From positions 372,001 through 436,000 of the forward strand of contig NZ_SNZV01000004.1 of assembly GCF_004364125.1 (NCBI RefSeq): a stretch of 64,000 nucleotides of DNA. The letters are read 5' to 3'. Shown in pieces: positions 54,642 to 63,153 of this stretch. Each line of letters opens with the position of its first letter. Within the stretch, counting starts at the first letter, position 1. Source of the stretch: Sphingobacterium paludis. GTDB lineage: Bacteria > Bacteroidota > Bacteroidia > Sphingobacteriales > Sphingobacteriaceae. Made by a program: the position numbers and the translations under genes. The notes under the pieces were generated by a model. That model had not been told where the DNA came from. It saw only the letters and a list, made by a program, of their open reading frames with translations, and searched no databases.

Positions 54642-55424
54642 ATGTCTAAAGTTTATTATAAAACAGAAGATCAAATCGAGCAAATACGAGAGTCAGCAAA
54701 TGTACTCTCGTTATTGCTTGCTGAGATAGCAAAGGAAATAAAGCCAGGCATTACCACCTTATCTTTAGATAAACTAGCTTACGATTATATTCATGATCAT
54801 GGCGGTACACCAGCATTCCTAAACTACCACGGTTTCCCTTATTCACTTTGTATTTCCGTTAATGACCAAATCGTACATGGCTTTCCAAGTGATTATGTGA
54901 TCAAAGACGGTGATTTGGTATCAGTCGATGGAGGTGTTAACCTTAACGGCTTTATCAGCGATTCGGCGTATACCTTCGGAGTAGGTGAAGTTTCTGCGGA
55001 AGCGCAACAATTGTTGGATGTTACTAAAGCGTCGTTATTCAAAGGCGTAGAGCAGGCCGTTGCCGGCAAGCGTGTTGGTGATATATCTGCGGCAGTACAG
55101 GAACATGTTGCTCCCTTTAACTATGGTATCGTCCGTGAATTAGTTGGTCATGGCGTAGGTTTACATTTACACGAGAAGCCCGAGGTTCCTAATTATGGAA
55201 AACGTGGCGCAGGGCCAAAACTGGAAACAGGGTTGGTGATCTGTATCGAACCTATGATTAATGCGGGAAAAGCCGGGGTTAAATTTTGGGATGATGGATG
55301 GACGGTGAGTACAATCGATGGCAAACTGTCAGCGCATTTTGAGCAGATGGTAGCTATTCGAAAAGGGCAGCCGGACGTACTGCTCACGTTCGAGCATGTC
55401 GAGAAAGTTTTGGATAAAAAGTAA
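54642..55424 (+). CDS. map: Methionine aminopeptidase, type I
   Basis: Removes the initiator Met from nascent proteins, 260 residues. Metal ligands are in VSVDGGVNLNGFISDSAYTFGV (two Asp), ELVGHGVGLHLHEKPEVPNYG (His), VICIEPMINAG (Glu) and SAHFEQMVAI (Glu). Three bases after secY, on the same transcript. Confidence 0.98.
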   Translation: MSKVYYKTEDQIEQIRESANVLSLLLAEIAKEIKPGITTLSLDKLAYDYIHDHGGTPAFLNYHGFPYSLCISVNDQIVHGFPSDYVIKDGDLVSVDGGVNLNGFISDSAYTFGVGEVSAEAQQLLDVTKASLFKGVEQAVAGKRVGDISAAVQEHVAPFNYGIVRELVGHGVGLHLHEKPEVPNYGKRGAGPKLETGLVICIEPMINAGKAGVKFWDDGWTVSTIDGKLSAHFEQMVAIRKGQPDVLLTFEHVEKVLDKK

Positions 55425-55445
55425 TTGGTTTTCAATATTTTTATT

Positions 55446-55453
55446 TATCTTTG
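55446..55453 (+). promoter_or_regulatory. -7 box upstream of infA
   Basis: TATCTTTG, exact consensus, 44 bases before the infA ATG. It suggests an internal promoter for infA-rpmJ-rpsM-rpsK-rpsD-rpoA-rplQ. Confidence 0.55.
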
Positions 55454-55497
55454 CACTCCTGTTTGTGCAGGCTAAAATGTAAATTAAGTTAGAGCAT

Positions 55498-55716
55498 ATG
55501 GCTAAACAAGCCTCAATAGAACAAGACGGTATAATTAGGGAAGCACTTTCTAACGCCATGTTTCGGGTAGAATTGGAAAATGGGCACGAAATTATCGCGC
55601 ACATTTCTGGTAAAATGCGGATGCATTATATCAAGATTCTCCCTGGGGATAAGGTGAAGTTGGAGATGTCTCCCTACGATTTAACAAAGGGGCGAATTAC
55701 ATACCGTTACAAATAG
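55498..55716 (+). CDS. infA: Translation initiation factor IF-1
   Basis: A 72-residue OB-fold factor blocking the A site during initiation. [41 protein letters not shown] is standard; ends [12 protein letters not shown]. Confidence 0.98.
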   Translation: MAKQASIEQDGIIREALSNAMFRVELENGHEIIAHISGKMRMHYIKILPGDKVKLEMSPYDLTKGRITYRYK

Positions 55717-55762
55717 GCGGCTTGTCTTTTTCTCTATTCACAGCTTTTAAAATATTAATACA

Positions 55763-55879
55763 ATGAAAGTTAGAGCATCTATAAAAAAACGCAGCGCGGA
55801 TTGCAAGATCATTCGTCGCAAAGGTAAAGTTTTTGTAATCAACAAAAAGAACCCTAAGTTCAAGCAACGTCAGGGCTAA
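55763..55879 (+). CDS. rpmJ: 50S ribosomal protein L36, zinc-free form
   Basis: Identified by direct translation: 38 residues starting [21 protein letters not shown] and ending [10 protein letters not shown]36 normally binds zinc through three Cys and one His. Here only the second Cys (C14) remains; the others are S11, N27 and a Lys/Phe region, so this is a C-minus form that cannot hold zinc by the usual site. Confidence 0.95.
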   Translation: MKVRASIKKRSADCKIIRRKGKVFVINKKNPKFKQRQG

Positions 55880-55910
55880 TTAAGAATCAAATAATCGCAT
55901 AAAGTATACT

Positions 55911-56288
55911 ATGGCAAGGATATCAGGTATAGATTTACCTAAAAACAAAAGAGGCGTTATTGGCCTTACCTACATATTCGGTATCGGTCGTTCTACTGCT
56001 GCTTATATCTTAGAAAAAGCAGGTATCAGTGAAGACGTAAAGGTTTCTGAATGGAATGATGATCAATTAGCAGCTATTCGTACCATCATCAACGATGAAG
56101 TTAAAGTTGAAGGCGCGTTGCGTTCGGAAGTTCAGTTGAACATTAAGCGTTTAATGGATATTGGTTGTTACCGTGGTCTACGTCACCGTAAGCATTTACC
56201 AGTTCGTGGCCAACGCACAAAAAACAACACGCGTACTCGTAAAGGTAAACGTAAAACAGTTGCAAACAAGAAAAAAGCTACTAAATAA
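55911..56288 (+). CDS. rpsM: 30S ribosomal protein S13
   Basis: A 125-residue head protein contacting P-site tRNA and L5. [30 protein letters not shown] is the start; [26 protein letters not shown] the basic C-terminal tail. Confidence 0.98.
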   Translation: MARISGIDLPKNKRGVIGLTYIFGIGRSTAAYILEKAGISEDVKVSEWNDDQLAAIRTIINDEVKVEGALRSEVQLNIKRLMDIGCYRGLRHRKHLPVRGQRTKNNTRTRKGKRKTVANKKKATK

Positions 56289-56298
56289 TAATTAAGAA

Positions 56299-56688
56299 AT
56301 GGCTAAGAGTAAAAAGGTTACTAAAAAGCGTATCGTCGTTATCGAGCCTGTTGGTCAAGCTCATATCAACGCTACCTTTAACAACATCATCATCACGTTA
56401 ACAAACAATCAAGGACAAACTATTTCTTGGTCTTCAGCTGGTAAAATGGGCTTCAGAGGTTCGAAAAAGAACACACCATACGCAGCAGGTCAAGCCGCAA
56501 ATGACTGTGGTAAAGTTGCTCACGATTTGGGTTTACGCAAAGTTGAAGTTTTTGTAAAAGGTCCGGGTGCTGGACGTGAGTCGGCTATTCGTACATTACA
56601 AACTGTTGGAATCGACGTGACTACGATCAAAGATATCACTCCGCTTCCACACAACGGTTGTCGTCCTCCAAAACGCAGAAGAGTTTAA
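56299..56688 (+). CDS. rpsK: 30S ribosomal protein S11
   Basis: A 129-residue platform protein. [30 protein letters not shown] and [18 protein letters not shown] are conserved; ends [13 protein letters not shown]. Confidence 0.98.
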   Translation: MAKSKKVTKKRIVVIEPVGQAHINATFNNIIITLTNNQGQTISWSSAGKMGFRGSKKNTPYAAGQAANDCGKVAHDLGLRKVEVFVKGPGAGRESAIRTLQTVGIDVTTIKDITPLPHNGCRPPKRRRV

Positions 56689-56754
56689 TTAGTTTATTGT
56701 TTAAGATAAGATTCTCCAGCTATAGGCTGACAGATACTTCAAACAGAAAAGAAA

Positions 56755-57363
56755 ATGGCAAGATATACAGGACCTAAGTCCAAAATAGCTCGTAAATTCA
56801 GAGAACCAATTTTTGGACCTGATAAGGCACTAGAAAAAAAGAATTATCCTCCCGGACAACACGGTCCATCAAAAAGAAGAGGTAAACAATCTGAATACGC
56901 TATTCAGTTGTTAGAAAAACAAAAAGCGAAATACACATACGGTGTGTTGGAGCGTCAATTCCGTACATTGTTCGGAAAAGCTTCTGCTAAACAAGGTATT
57001 ACAGGGGAGAACTTCCTAAGATTATTGGAAGCTCGTTTGGATAACGTTGTTTACCGTTTAGGTATCGCGCCAACACGTTCAGGAGCACGTCAGTTGGTAT
57101 CCCATAAGCACATTACTGTTAACGGCGAAGTTGTTAACATCCCATCATATAGCTTACGTCCAGGCGACGTAATCGCAGTTCGCGAGCGTTCAAAATCTCT
57201 TGAAGCGATCTCTACTTCTGTAGAAGGCAGAAAGATCAACAAATTCAATTGGTTAGAGTGGAATGCGAACGAGTTACAAGGTACATTTGTTACTTTCCCG
57301 GAAAGAGCAGACATCCCTGAAAACATTAAAGAGAATTTAATCGTAGAGTTGTACTCTAAATAA
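56755..57363 (+). CDS. rpsD: 30S ribosomal protein S4
   Basis: A 202-residue primary assembly protein of the 30S body. [27 protein letters not shown] starts it; the S4 RNA-binding motif [31 protein letters not shown] is near 93-123. In E. coli S4 represses the alpha operon. A strong hairpin lies between rpsD and rpoA. Confidence 0.98.
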   Translation: MARYTGPKSKIARKFREPIFGPDKALEKKNYPPGQHGPSKRRGKQSEYAIQLLEKQKAKYTYGVLERQFRTLFGKASAKQGITGENFLRLLEARLDNVVYRLGIAPTRSGARQLVSHKHITVNGEVVNIPSYSLRPGDVIAVRERSKSLEAISTSVEGRKINKFNWLEWNANELQGTFVTFPERADIPENIKENLIVELYSK

Positions 57364-57373
57364 TAAGTAATTT

Positions 57374-57412
57374 AAGTAAGCGGAATTCTTCATCGAATTG
57401 CGCTTACTTTTG
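57374..57412 (+). promoter_or_regulatory. Hairpin with embedded -7 box between rpsD and rpoA
   Basis: 57374-57388 pairs with 57395-57409 (14 pairs, one G-G mismatch, 6-base loop). The 3' arm ends in TACTTTTG (57405-57412), a consensus -7 box. The element could be a partial terminator, an internal promoter for rpoA, or both. Confidence 0.6.
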
Positions 57413-57454
57413 TTATGTTTTACGTTATTAATAAAAACTTTTAAAAAGAAATAA

Positions 57455-58447
57455 ATGGCAATTTTAGCATTTCAAAGACCGGATAAAGTTATCATGCAAA
57501 AATCAACGGATTTTGATGGTACTTTCGAATTTCGTCCATTAGAGCCAGGTTTTGGTGTAACTATTGGTAATGCTTTGCGCCGTATTTTATTGTCCTCCTT
57601 AGAAGGATATGCAATTACGTCGGTAAGGTTTTCAGGCGTTTCCCACGAATTCTCTACGATAAAAGGTGTTGTTGAAGATGTTACCGAGATCATTTTGAAT
57701 TTGAAACAAGTGCGTTTCAAAAAAACAGGTGAGCAAGGTGATAGCGAGAAGATTTTTGTAGTGATCAATGGTCAGGAACAATTTAAAGCCGGTGACATTA
57801 CTAAGTTTTCCAATAACTTTACAGTTCTAAATCCTGAGTTGGTCATCTGCAACATGGATACTGCGGTAACTATCGAGGTAGAGCTGTCCGTATCAAAAGG
57901 ACGTGGTTATGTAAATGCTGAAGAAAATAAAGTTACTGATGGTCCTGTAGGTTTGATCGCCGTAGATTCAATCTATACGCCTATTAAGAATGTAAAATAT
58001 ACTATAGAAAACTATCGTGTAGAACAGAAGACTGACTACGAGAAATTGTTGTTAGACATCTCTACTGATGGTTCTATTCATCCGGAAGAAGCTTTGAAAG
58101 AGGCTGCGAAAATTTTGATTCAACACTTCATGTTGTTTTCTGACGAGAACATGTTGTTGGAATCTCAAACGAAAGAAGAGACGAAAGTAGTAGACGAGGA
58201 AATCTTACATATGCGTAAGATCTTGAAAACTGAGTTAGTTGACCTTGATCTTTCTGTTCGTGCATTGAACTGCTTGAAAGCTGCTGATATCCGTACGTTA
58301 GCCGAATTGGTAACATACGATGTGGCTGATATGTTGAAGTTCCGTAACTTCGGTAAAAAATCATTGAGCGAGATCCAAGAATTGGTGAAATCAAAAGGTT
58401 TGTCATTCGGAATGAATTTGTCTAAGTACAAACTTGACGAAGAATAA
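57455..58447 (+). CDS. rpoA: DNA-directed RNA polymerase subunit alpha
   Basis: A 330-residue subunit that dimerises to nucleate RNA polymerase and contacts upstream DNA and activators. The N-terminal domain contains [29 protein letters not shown] near 28-56. A linker follows near 230-250, then the C-terminal domain with [23 protein letters not shown] and [19 protein letters not shown]. All regions are of normal length. Confidence 0.98.
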   Translation: MAILAFQRPDKVIMQKSTDFDGTFEFRPLEPGFGVTIGNALRRILLSSLEGYAITSVRFSGVSHEFSTIKGVVEDVTEIILNLKQVRFKKTGEQGDSEKIFVVINGQEQFKAGDITKFSNNFTVLNPELVICNMDTAVTIEVELSVSKGRGYVNAEENKVTDGPVGLIAVDSIYTPIKNVKYTIENYRVEQKTDYEKLLLDISTDGSIHPEEALKEAAKILIQHFMLFSDENMLLESQTKEETKVVDEEILHMRKILKTELVDLDLSVRALNCLKAADIRTLAELVTYDVADMLKFRNFGKKSLSEIQELVKSKGLSFGMNLSKYKLDEE

Positions 58448-58495
58448 TAAGTAATTTATAAATAAAGCGACCTGTTGCGTAATTCCCTAGAGAAG

Positions 58496-58552
58496 TAAAA
58501 ATTCAAAATTAAAAATTCAAAAGACTGTAGCGGTTTTTTACTTTTTACTTTC
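58496..58552. repeat. A-rich and T-rich repeat pair in the rpoA-rplQ spacer
   Basis: 58496-58523 has two AAAAATTCAAAA-like copies; its reverse complement resembles the CTTTTGAATTTT units at 9575-9680. 58533-58552 is TTTTTTACTTTTTACTTT. The two halves look like the same repeat family in opposite orientations. Confidence 0.5.
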
Positions 58553-58583
58553 TTCAGACGGTACGCACAAAACAAATTAAAAC

Positions 58584-59126
58584 ATGAGACACGGAAAAAA
58601 AGTAAACCACTTAGGCCGCACTGACAGTCACCGTAAGGCGATGTTAGCTAATATGGCGACTTCATTGATCAAACACAAACGTATTACAACAACGTTAGCT
58701 AAGGCAAAAGCGTTACGTACTTACGTTGAGCCATTGATCACCAAATCAAAAAATGACACGACGCATTCACGCCGTACCGTATTTGCTTACTTGAAAGATA
58801 AAGAAGCGGTAACAATCTTGTTCCGCGAAATTTCAGAGAAAGTAGCTACACGTCCAGGCGGATACACACGTATCATCAAAATGGAGAATCGTTTAGGGGA
58901 TAATGCAGAGATGGCTTTCGTGGAATTAGTTGATTACAACGAAGTTTACGGACAAACCGCGAAGACCGAGAAAAAAGCTACACGTCGTCGTGGATCTGCT
59001 AAAAAGAAAGCTACCGAAACGCCTGAAGCAGCAGCTCCTGCTGAAGAAGTAGTGGAAGATGTAAAAGCTGAAGAAGTTGCTCCAGCGGAAGAAGCTCCAG
59101 CAACGGAAGAGAAGAAAGAAGACTAA
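58584..59126 (+). CDS. rplQ: 50S ribosomal protein L17 with acidic tail
   Basis: A 180-residue protein near the tunnel exit. [53 protein letters not shown] is the conserved fold, which ends near residue 128. The remaining 50 residues are a basic stretch and then an Ala/Glu-rich tail ([18 protein letters not shown]), similar in type to the S16 tail. It is the last gene of the supercluster. Confidence 0.97.
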   Translation: MRHGKKVNHLGRTDSHRKAMLANMATSLIKHKRITTTLAKAKALRTYVEPLITKSKNDTTHSRRTVFAYLKDKEAVTILFREISEKVATRPGGYTRIIKMENRLGDNAEMAFVELVDYNEVYGQTAKTEKKATRRRGSAKKKATETPEAAAPAEEVVEDVKAEEVAPAEEAPATEEKKED

Positions 59127-59157
59127 TTTTTAAAAAAGATCTTTTTCAACTATAACT

Positions 59158-59188
59158 AATCCCCAACCGTACAGTTGGGGATTTTTTT
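59158..59188 (+). terminator. Intrinsic terminator ending the ribosomal supercluster
   Basis: AATCCCCAAC (59158-59167) pairs with GTTGGGGATT (59174-59183), 6-base loop, seven Ts. Confidence 0.93.
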
Positions 59189-59244
59189 GTGCCTAGCGTC
59201 TGGATTTTGTTGCTTTTTATTGGCTTATTCCCCGACGTCTTACT

Positions 59245-59252
59245 TATATTTG
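59245..59252 (+). promoter_or_regulatory. -7 box of the arginine operon
   Basis: TATATTTG, exact consensus, 38 bases before the argD ATG; TTG at 59220-59222 is a possible -33 element (22-base spacer). Confidence 0.6.
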
Positions 59253-59290
59253 TCTACAGGACTTTTAACTCCTTTCATATCTTATCATAC

Positions 59291-60427
59291 ATGGACTTAT
59301 TTAACGTTTATCCTATTAATCCCATTAATATTGTGCGCGCCAAAGGCTCCACAATATGGGATGCTGATGGTAATGAATACCTTGATCTATACGGTGGGCA
59401 TGCCGTAATATCGATCGGCCATACGCATCCGCGCTATGTCGAAGCGTTGACCGCGCAATTAAGCAAAATTGGTTTTTATTCAAATTCGATTGAAATACCA
59501 ATTCAAAAGCAGTTGGCTCGACGATTGGGGGAGGTATCCGGTAAGGTCGATTATACATTGTTTCTGTGCAATTCAGGTGCAGAAGCGAATGAGAATGCAT
59601 TGAAGCTTGCTTCCTTTCATAATGGCAGAAAAAAGGTTATCGCGTTTAGCAAAGCGTTCCACGGTCGCACGTCGTTGGCGGTGGCCGCTACGGACAACCC
59701 GTCTATTGTTGCTCCTGTCAATGAGACCGATAATATAGTGTTTCTTCCTTTCAATGATGAGGAAGCATTGCGTAATACTTTCGCAACGATAGGTGATGAA
59801 ATTTCATCGGTTATCATAGAAGGGATACAAGGAGTGGGGGGTATACGTGAGGCCTCCGTTGATTTTTTAGCATTGATCCGCCAGTTGTGCGATCAGTACA
59901 ATAGTGTTTTTATAGCAGATTCCGTGCAATGCGGTTACGGCCGTACAGGCGATTTCTTTTCGCATGATTATGCCGGCGCTCAAGCGGATATTTATACGAT
60001 GGCCAAGGGCATGGGAAATGGATTTCCGATCGGAGGCATTGCGATTGCACCGCAGTTTAAAGCCTCCTTTGGTTTATTGGGTACCACGTTTGGTGGCAAC
60101 CACTTGGCATGCGCTGCCGCAGTTGCCGTATTGGATGTTATCGACGAAGAGGGCCTACTGCAGAACGCCCGCGTCGTCGGCGATTATTTGATCCACGAGT
60201 TGAATAAATTTGATAAGGTAAAAGAGGTGCGTGGAAGGGGGTTGATGATTGGCATCGATCTGCCTGAAGAGCTCGCCCAGGTCAAGAAGGATCTTTTGAT
60301 AAAAAACAGGATTTTTACTGGCGAGGCCAAGCCAAATGTGATCCGAATTCTTCCTGCCCTAAATATCACCAAAGAAATCGCGGATCGATTTTTAACCGCT
60401 TTCGATGAACGGTTGAAGTCGTGCTAA
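59291..60427 (+). CDS. argD: Acylornithine aminotransferase (ArgD)
   Basis: PLP enzyme converting N-acylglutamate semialdehyde to N-acylornithine, 378 residues, class III aminotransferase. Motifs: LFLCNSGAEANENALKLA near 95-112 (phosphate binding), AFHGRTSLAVAAT near 125-137, and the PLP lysine K239 in TMAKGMGNGFPIGG. The ATG at 59291 gives the family start MDLFNVYPINPINIVRAKG; an upstream ATG-like start at 59189 would place a spurious hydrophobic stretch in front and overlap the promoter. It heads the arginine operon in this window; argC and argG are not upstream. Confidence 0.94.
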   Translation: MDLFNVYPINPINIVRAKGSTIWDADGNEYLDLYGGHAVISIGHTHPRYVEALTAQLSKIGFYSNSIEIPIQKQLARRLGEVSGKVDYTLFLCNSGAEANENALKLASFHNGRKKVIAFSKAFHGRTSLAVAATDNPSIVAPVNETDNIVFLPFNDEEALRNTFATIGDEISSVIIEGIQGVGGIREASVDFLALIRQLCDQYNSVFIADSVQCGYGRTGDFFSHDYAGAQADIYTMAKGMGNGFPIGGIAIAPQFKASFGLLGTTFGGNHLACAAAVAVLDVIDEEGLLQNARVVGDYLIHELNKFDKVKEVRGRGLMIGIDLPEELAQVKKDLLIKNRIFTGEAKPNVIRILPALNITKEIADRFLTAFDERLKSC

Positions 60428-60528
60428 ATCGCGCGTGTAGCGTATTGAACGAAGGCTGGCTATACTTTAGCATAAAGACATAAGAAACTGATAATATAGA
60501 ATAATGAATCATAGATAGTCAGTAGCAC

Positions 60529-60565
60529 GTTTTTTAACTTTCTACTTTCTATTTTTTACTTTATT
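60529..60565 (+). repeat. T-rich repeat upstream of argF'
   Basis: GTTTTTTAACTTTCTACTTTC-type sequence with four ACTTT copies, ending 4 bases before the argF' ATG. Same family as the repeats at 8250 and 9575. Confidence 0.5.
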
Positions 60566-60569
60566 AAAG

Positions 60570-61532
60570 ATGCAGAAATTTTTCTCGGTAGCAGATGTAG
60601 ATGATCTCGCCCAAGTGGTCGATGATGCACTAGCTTTGAAAAAGAGTCCCTATGATTCAAAAGATTTAGGGAAAAATAGGACGTTAGGTTTGGTCTTTTT
60701 AAACCCAAGTTTGCGTACACGGATGAGTACGCAAAAGGCCGCGATGAATTTGGGCATGAACGTCATGGTCATGAACATGGACAAGGACGGTTGGGCTTTG
60801 GAAACTCAGGATGGTGTCGTTATGGACGGTACCACGGTAGAGCACATCCGTGAGGCGGCAGCCGTTATGGGTGAATATTGCGATATCTTGGGACTTCGGT
60901 CTTTTCCGAGCTTGAAAGATAAGGAAGCGGATTATACCGAAGATCTATTCAACAAGTTTGTGAAATTTTGTGCTGTGCCTGTCATTTCTTTAGAAAGCGC
61001 AACCCGACACCCGCTGCAAAGTTTGACCGACTTGATTACCATAACCGAACACAAACAGGTAAAGAAGCCCAAAGTTGTTTTAGCGTGGGCACCACATGTA
61101 AAAGCTCTTCCGCAGGCTGTTCCCAACTCCTTTTCCGAATGGATGTGCAAAGCACAGGAGCAGGGGCTTGTTGATTTCACGATAGCTCATCCTATGGGCT
61201 ATGAGCTTAGCGAAGAGTTTACCAAGGGGGCAAACATTTCTGACAATTTGGAAGAAAGTCTTCAAGGTGCGGATTTTGTGTATGTTAAAAATTGGTCATC
61301 CTTTGCTGAGTATGGCGAAGTATATCCTGTTGCGCAGAACTGGATGATGGATAATGAAAAACTAAAATTGACCAACGATGCGAAGGTGATGCATTGCCTA
61401 CCTGTAAGGCGCGATCTGGAACTCTCGTCTGAGATACTGGATGGGCCAAACTCCTTGGTTATAAAAGAAGCGAGCAACAGGGTTTGGGCAGCGCAGGTGG
61501 TTTTGAAACGTATGTTGGAAAAATTAAACTAG
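60570..61532 (+). CDS. argF': N-acylornithine carbamoyltransferase, probably N-succinylornithine type
   Basis: A 320-residue transcarbamylase. The carbamoyl-phosphate motif FLNPSLRTRMST (S-L-R-T-R near 47-51) replaces the STRT of ordinary OTCase. WAPHVKALPQAVPNSFSEWM near 172-191, MHCLPVRRDLEL and the C-terminal half match the Bacteroides fragilis succinylornithine enzyme. Residue 90, in DGTTVEHI, is Val. At this position the B. fragilis succinylornithine enzyme has Pro90 and the Xanthomonas acetylornithine enzyme has Glu92, and this residue is known to set acyl specificity. Val lacks the Glu needed for acetylornithine, so N-succinylornithine is the likelier substrate. It is followed after 21 bases by argB. 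Confidence 0.93.
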   Translation: MQKFFSVADVDDLAQVVDDALALKKSPYDSKDLGKNRTLGLVFLNPSLRTRMSTQKAAMNLGMNVMVMNMDKDGWALETQDGVVMDGTTVEHIREAAAVMGEYCDILGLRSFPSLKDKEADYTEDLFNKFVKFCAVPVISLESATRHPLQSLTDLITITEHKQVKKPKVVLAWAPHVKALPQAVPNSFSEWMCKAQEQGLVDFTIAHPMGYELSEEFTKGANISDNLEESLQGADFVYVKNWSSFAEYGEVYPVAQNWMMDNEKLKLTNDAKVMHCLPVRRDLELSSEILDGPNSLVIKEASNRVWAAQVVLKRMLEKLN

Positions 61533-61553
61533 ATAAAAAAGATAGGCTAATCG

Positions 61554-62348
61554 ATGGGAAGTGTGTTGAATGTGATAAAAATAGGAGGCAATGTAATTGA
61601 TGATGAGAGTCAATTGGAGAGCTTTTTAGAGAAATTTGCCGCGTTGCAGGGTAAAAAAATCTTGGTCCATGGCGGAGGAAAGGTGGCTACGCGTACGGCC
61701 GCTGGCCTTGGAATTGAGGCAAAAATGATCGATGGCAGGCGGGTTACCGATGCAGCCATGCTGGATGTTGTAACGATGGTGTATGCCGGACTCACCAATA
61801 AAAAGATTGTCTCGTTGTTGCAAAAATTTGATTGCGATGCGTTGGGATTGAGTGGTGCAGATGGCAATGCGATCAAAGCGGTGAAACGACCAGTAAGGGA
61901 AGTGGATTACGGCTATGTAGGCGATATCTTGGTGGATAGTGTCAATACCCTGAGCATTAAAAAGTTTTTGGAAGCAGGATTCACGCCGGTGTTCTCCGCT
62001 ATTACACACAATGGGCTAGGACAATTGCTGAATACGAATGCAGACACCATAGCCTCTGCTTTGGCCGTCTCCCTTTCAAAAATATACGATACCCGTCTTA
62101 TTTATTGTTTCGAAAAAGATGGGGTGCTGCGTGATGTTAACAACGAGCGATCAGTCATCAAATCCATTACCCCGGACGAATTTGAAACCCTAAAAAGCGC
62201 TGGCGTTATCTATGAGGGTATGATTCCTAAGTTAGACAATGCATTTCATGCTATTGGCAAAGGTGTTAAAAATGTATATATTGGTAACGCTTTAAACCTC
62301 CATTTATACCAGCAAGGAGAGTTTGGTACCTGTATGTTAGCAAAGTAA
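61554..62348 (+). CDS. argB: N-acylglutamate kinase (ArgB)
   Basis: Second enzyme of arginine synthesis, phosphorylating N-acylglutamate, 264 residues, amino-acid kinase fold. Motifs: VIKIGGNVID near 6-15, ILVHGGGKVATRTAAGLGI near 36-54 and MIDGRRVTDAAMLDVV near 58-73. The long N-terminal helix of arginine-inhibited kinases is absent, so feedback by the usual mechanism is not expected. If the transcarbamylase uses succinylornithine, this enzyme would act on N-succinylglutamate; that is an inference. proC starts 4 bases after its stop. Confidence 0.95.
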   Translation: MGSVLNVIKIGGNVIDDESQLESFLEKFAALQGKKILVHGGGKVATRTAAGLGIEAKMIDGRRVTDAAMLDVVTMVYAGLTNKKIVSLLQKFDCDALGLSGADGNAIKAVKRPVREVDYGYVGDILVDSVNTLSIKKFLEAGFTPVFSAITHNGLGQLLNTNADTIASALAVSLSKIYDTRLIYCFEKDGVLRDVNNERSVIKSITPDEFETLKSAGVIYEGMIPKLDNAFHAIGKGVKNVYIGNALNLHLYQQGEFGTCMLAK

Positions 62349-62352
62349 GATC

Positions 62353-63153
62353 ATGAGCAAAATAACGATAATCGGTAGCGGAAACATCGGTTTTTCCTTG
62401 GCCAAGGGTTTGGTTAAATCAGCGCAGTATGCGCCAGCCGACATTACCTTGACGAGGCGGAGCGTAGCCGCGTTAAAGGAAGAAGCAAGTTTAGGATTTA
62501 ATACAAGTGATCAGAATGCTGTCGCTGTAGCGTCTGCCGATATCGTGGTACTTGCCATTCTGCCCCAGCAATTAAAAAAGGTGATGGAAGAGATCAAGAC
62601 CGCTGTTCACGCTGGACAAATCGTAGTCTCCGTGGTATCGGGCGTCAGTTGTGCTGATGTCAAAGCCGTTTTGGGCGAAGACATTCCTGTAGTACGGGCG
62701 ATGCCTAATACGGCTATAGCCATCGGCCAGTCGATGACCTGTATCGCAACGGATAGCGCAACGGAAGAACAAGTTGCTCGCGTAGAAGCTTTGTTCGAAT
62801 CCGTAGGGTCGGTTGTGGTTATTCAAGAGGATCTTATGACCTCCGCAACCGCGTTATGTGCTTGCGGTATAGCCTTCTTTTTAAGAGCTATTCGGGCAGC
62901 ATCACAAGGCGGCGTTGAGATCGGATTTCATGCCCATGATGCCCTGAAGATGGCTGTGCAAACAGCGAAAGGTGCCGCCGACTTGTTGTTGCAAACGCAA
63001 AATCATCCAGAGGGAGAAATCGATAAGGTGACGTCGCCCAAGGGATGTACCATTGCGGGCCTGAATGAAATGGAACATAACGGGTTTAGTTCGGCTTTTA
63101 TTAAAGGGATCAAACTTTCTGCAAAGAAAGCAGGAGGACTTTACAATGAATAA
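62353..63153 (+). CDS. proC: Pyrroline-5-carboxylate reductase
   Basis: NAD(P)H-dependent last step of proline synthesis, 266 residues. ITIIGSGNIGFSLAKGL near 4-20 is the Rossmann motif; VRAMPNTAIAIGQSMTCI near 113-130 and the C-terminal dimerisation region with TSPKGCTIAGLNEME near 227-241 complete the family pattern. It lies inside the arginine operon, where its substrate can also arise from ornithine, so the operon may share flux between arginine and proline. The following gene overlaps its end by 8 bases. Confidence 0.96.
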   Translation: MSKITIIGSGNIGFSLAKGLVKSAQYAPADITLTRRSVAALKEEASLGFNTSDQNAVAVASADIVVLAILPQQLKKVMEEIKTAVHAGQIVVSVVSGVSCADVKAVLGEDIPVVRAMPNTAIAIGQSMTCIATDSATEEQVARVEALFESVGSVVVIQEDLMTSATALCACGIAFFLRAIRAASQGGVEIGFHAHDALKMAVQTAKGAADLLLQTQNHPEGEIDKVTSPKGCTIAGLNEMEHNGFSSAFIKGIKLSAKKAGGLYNE

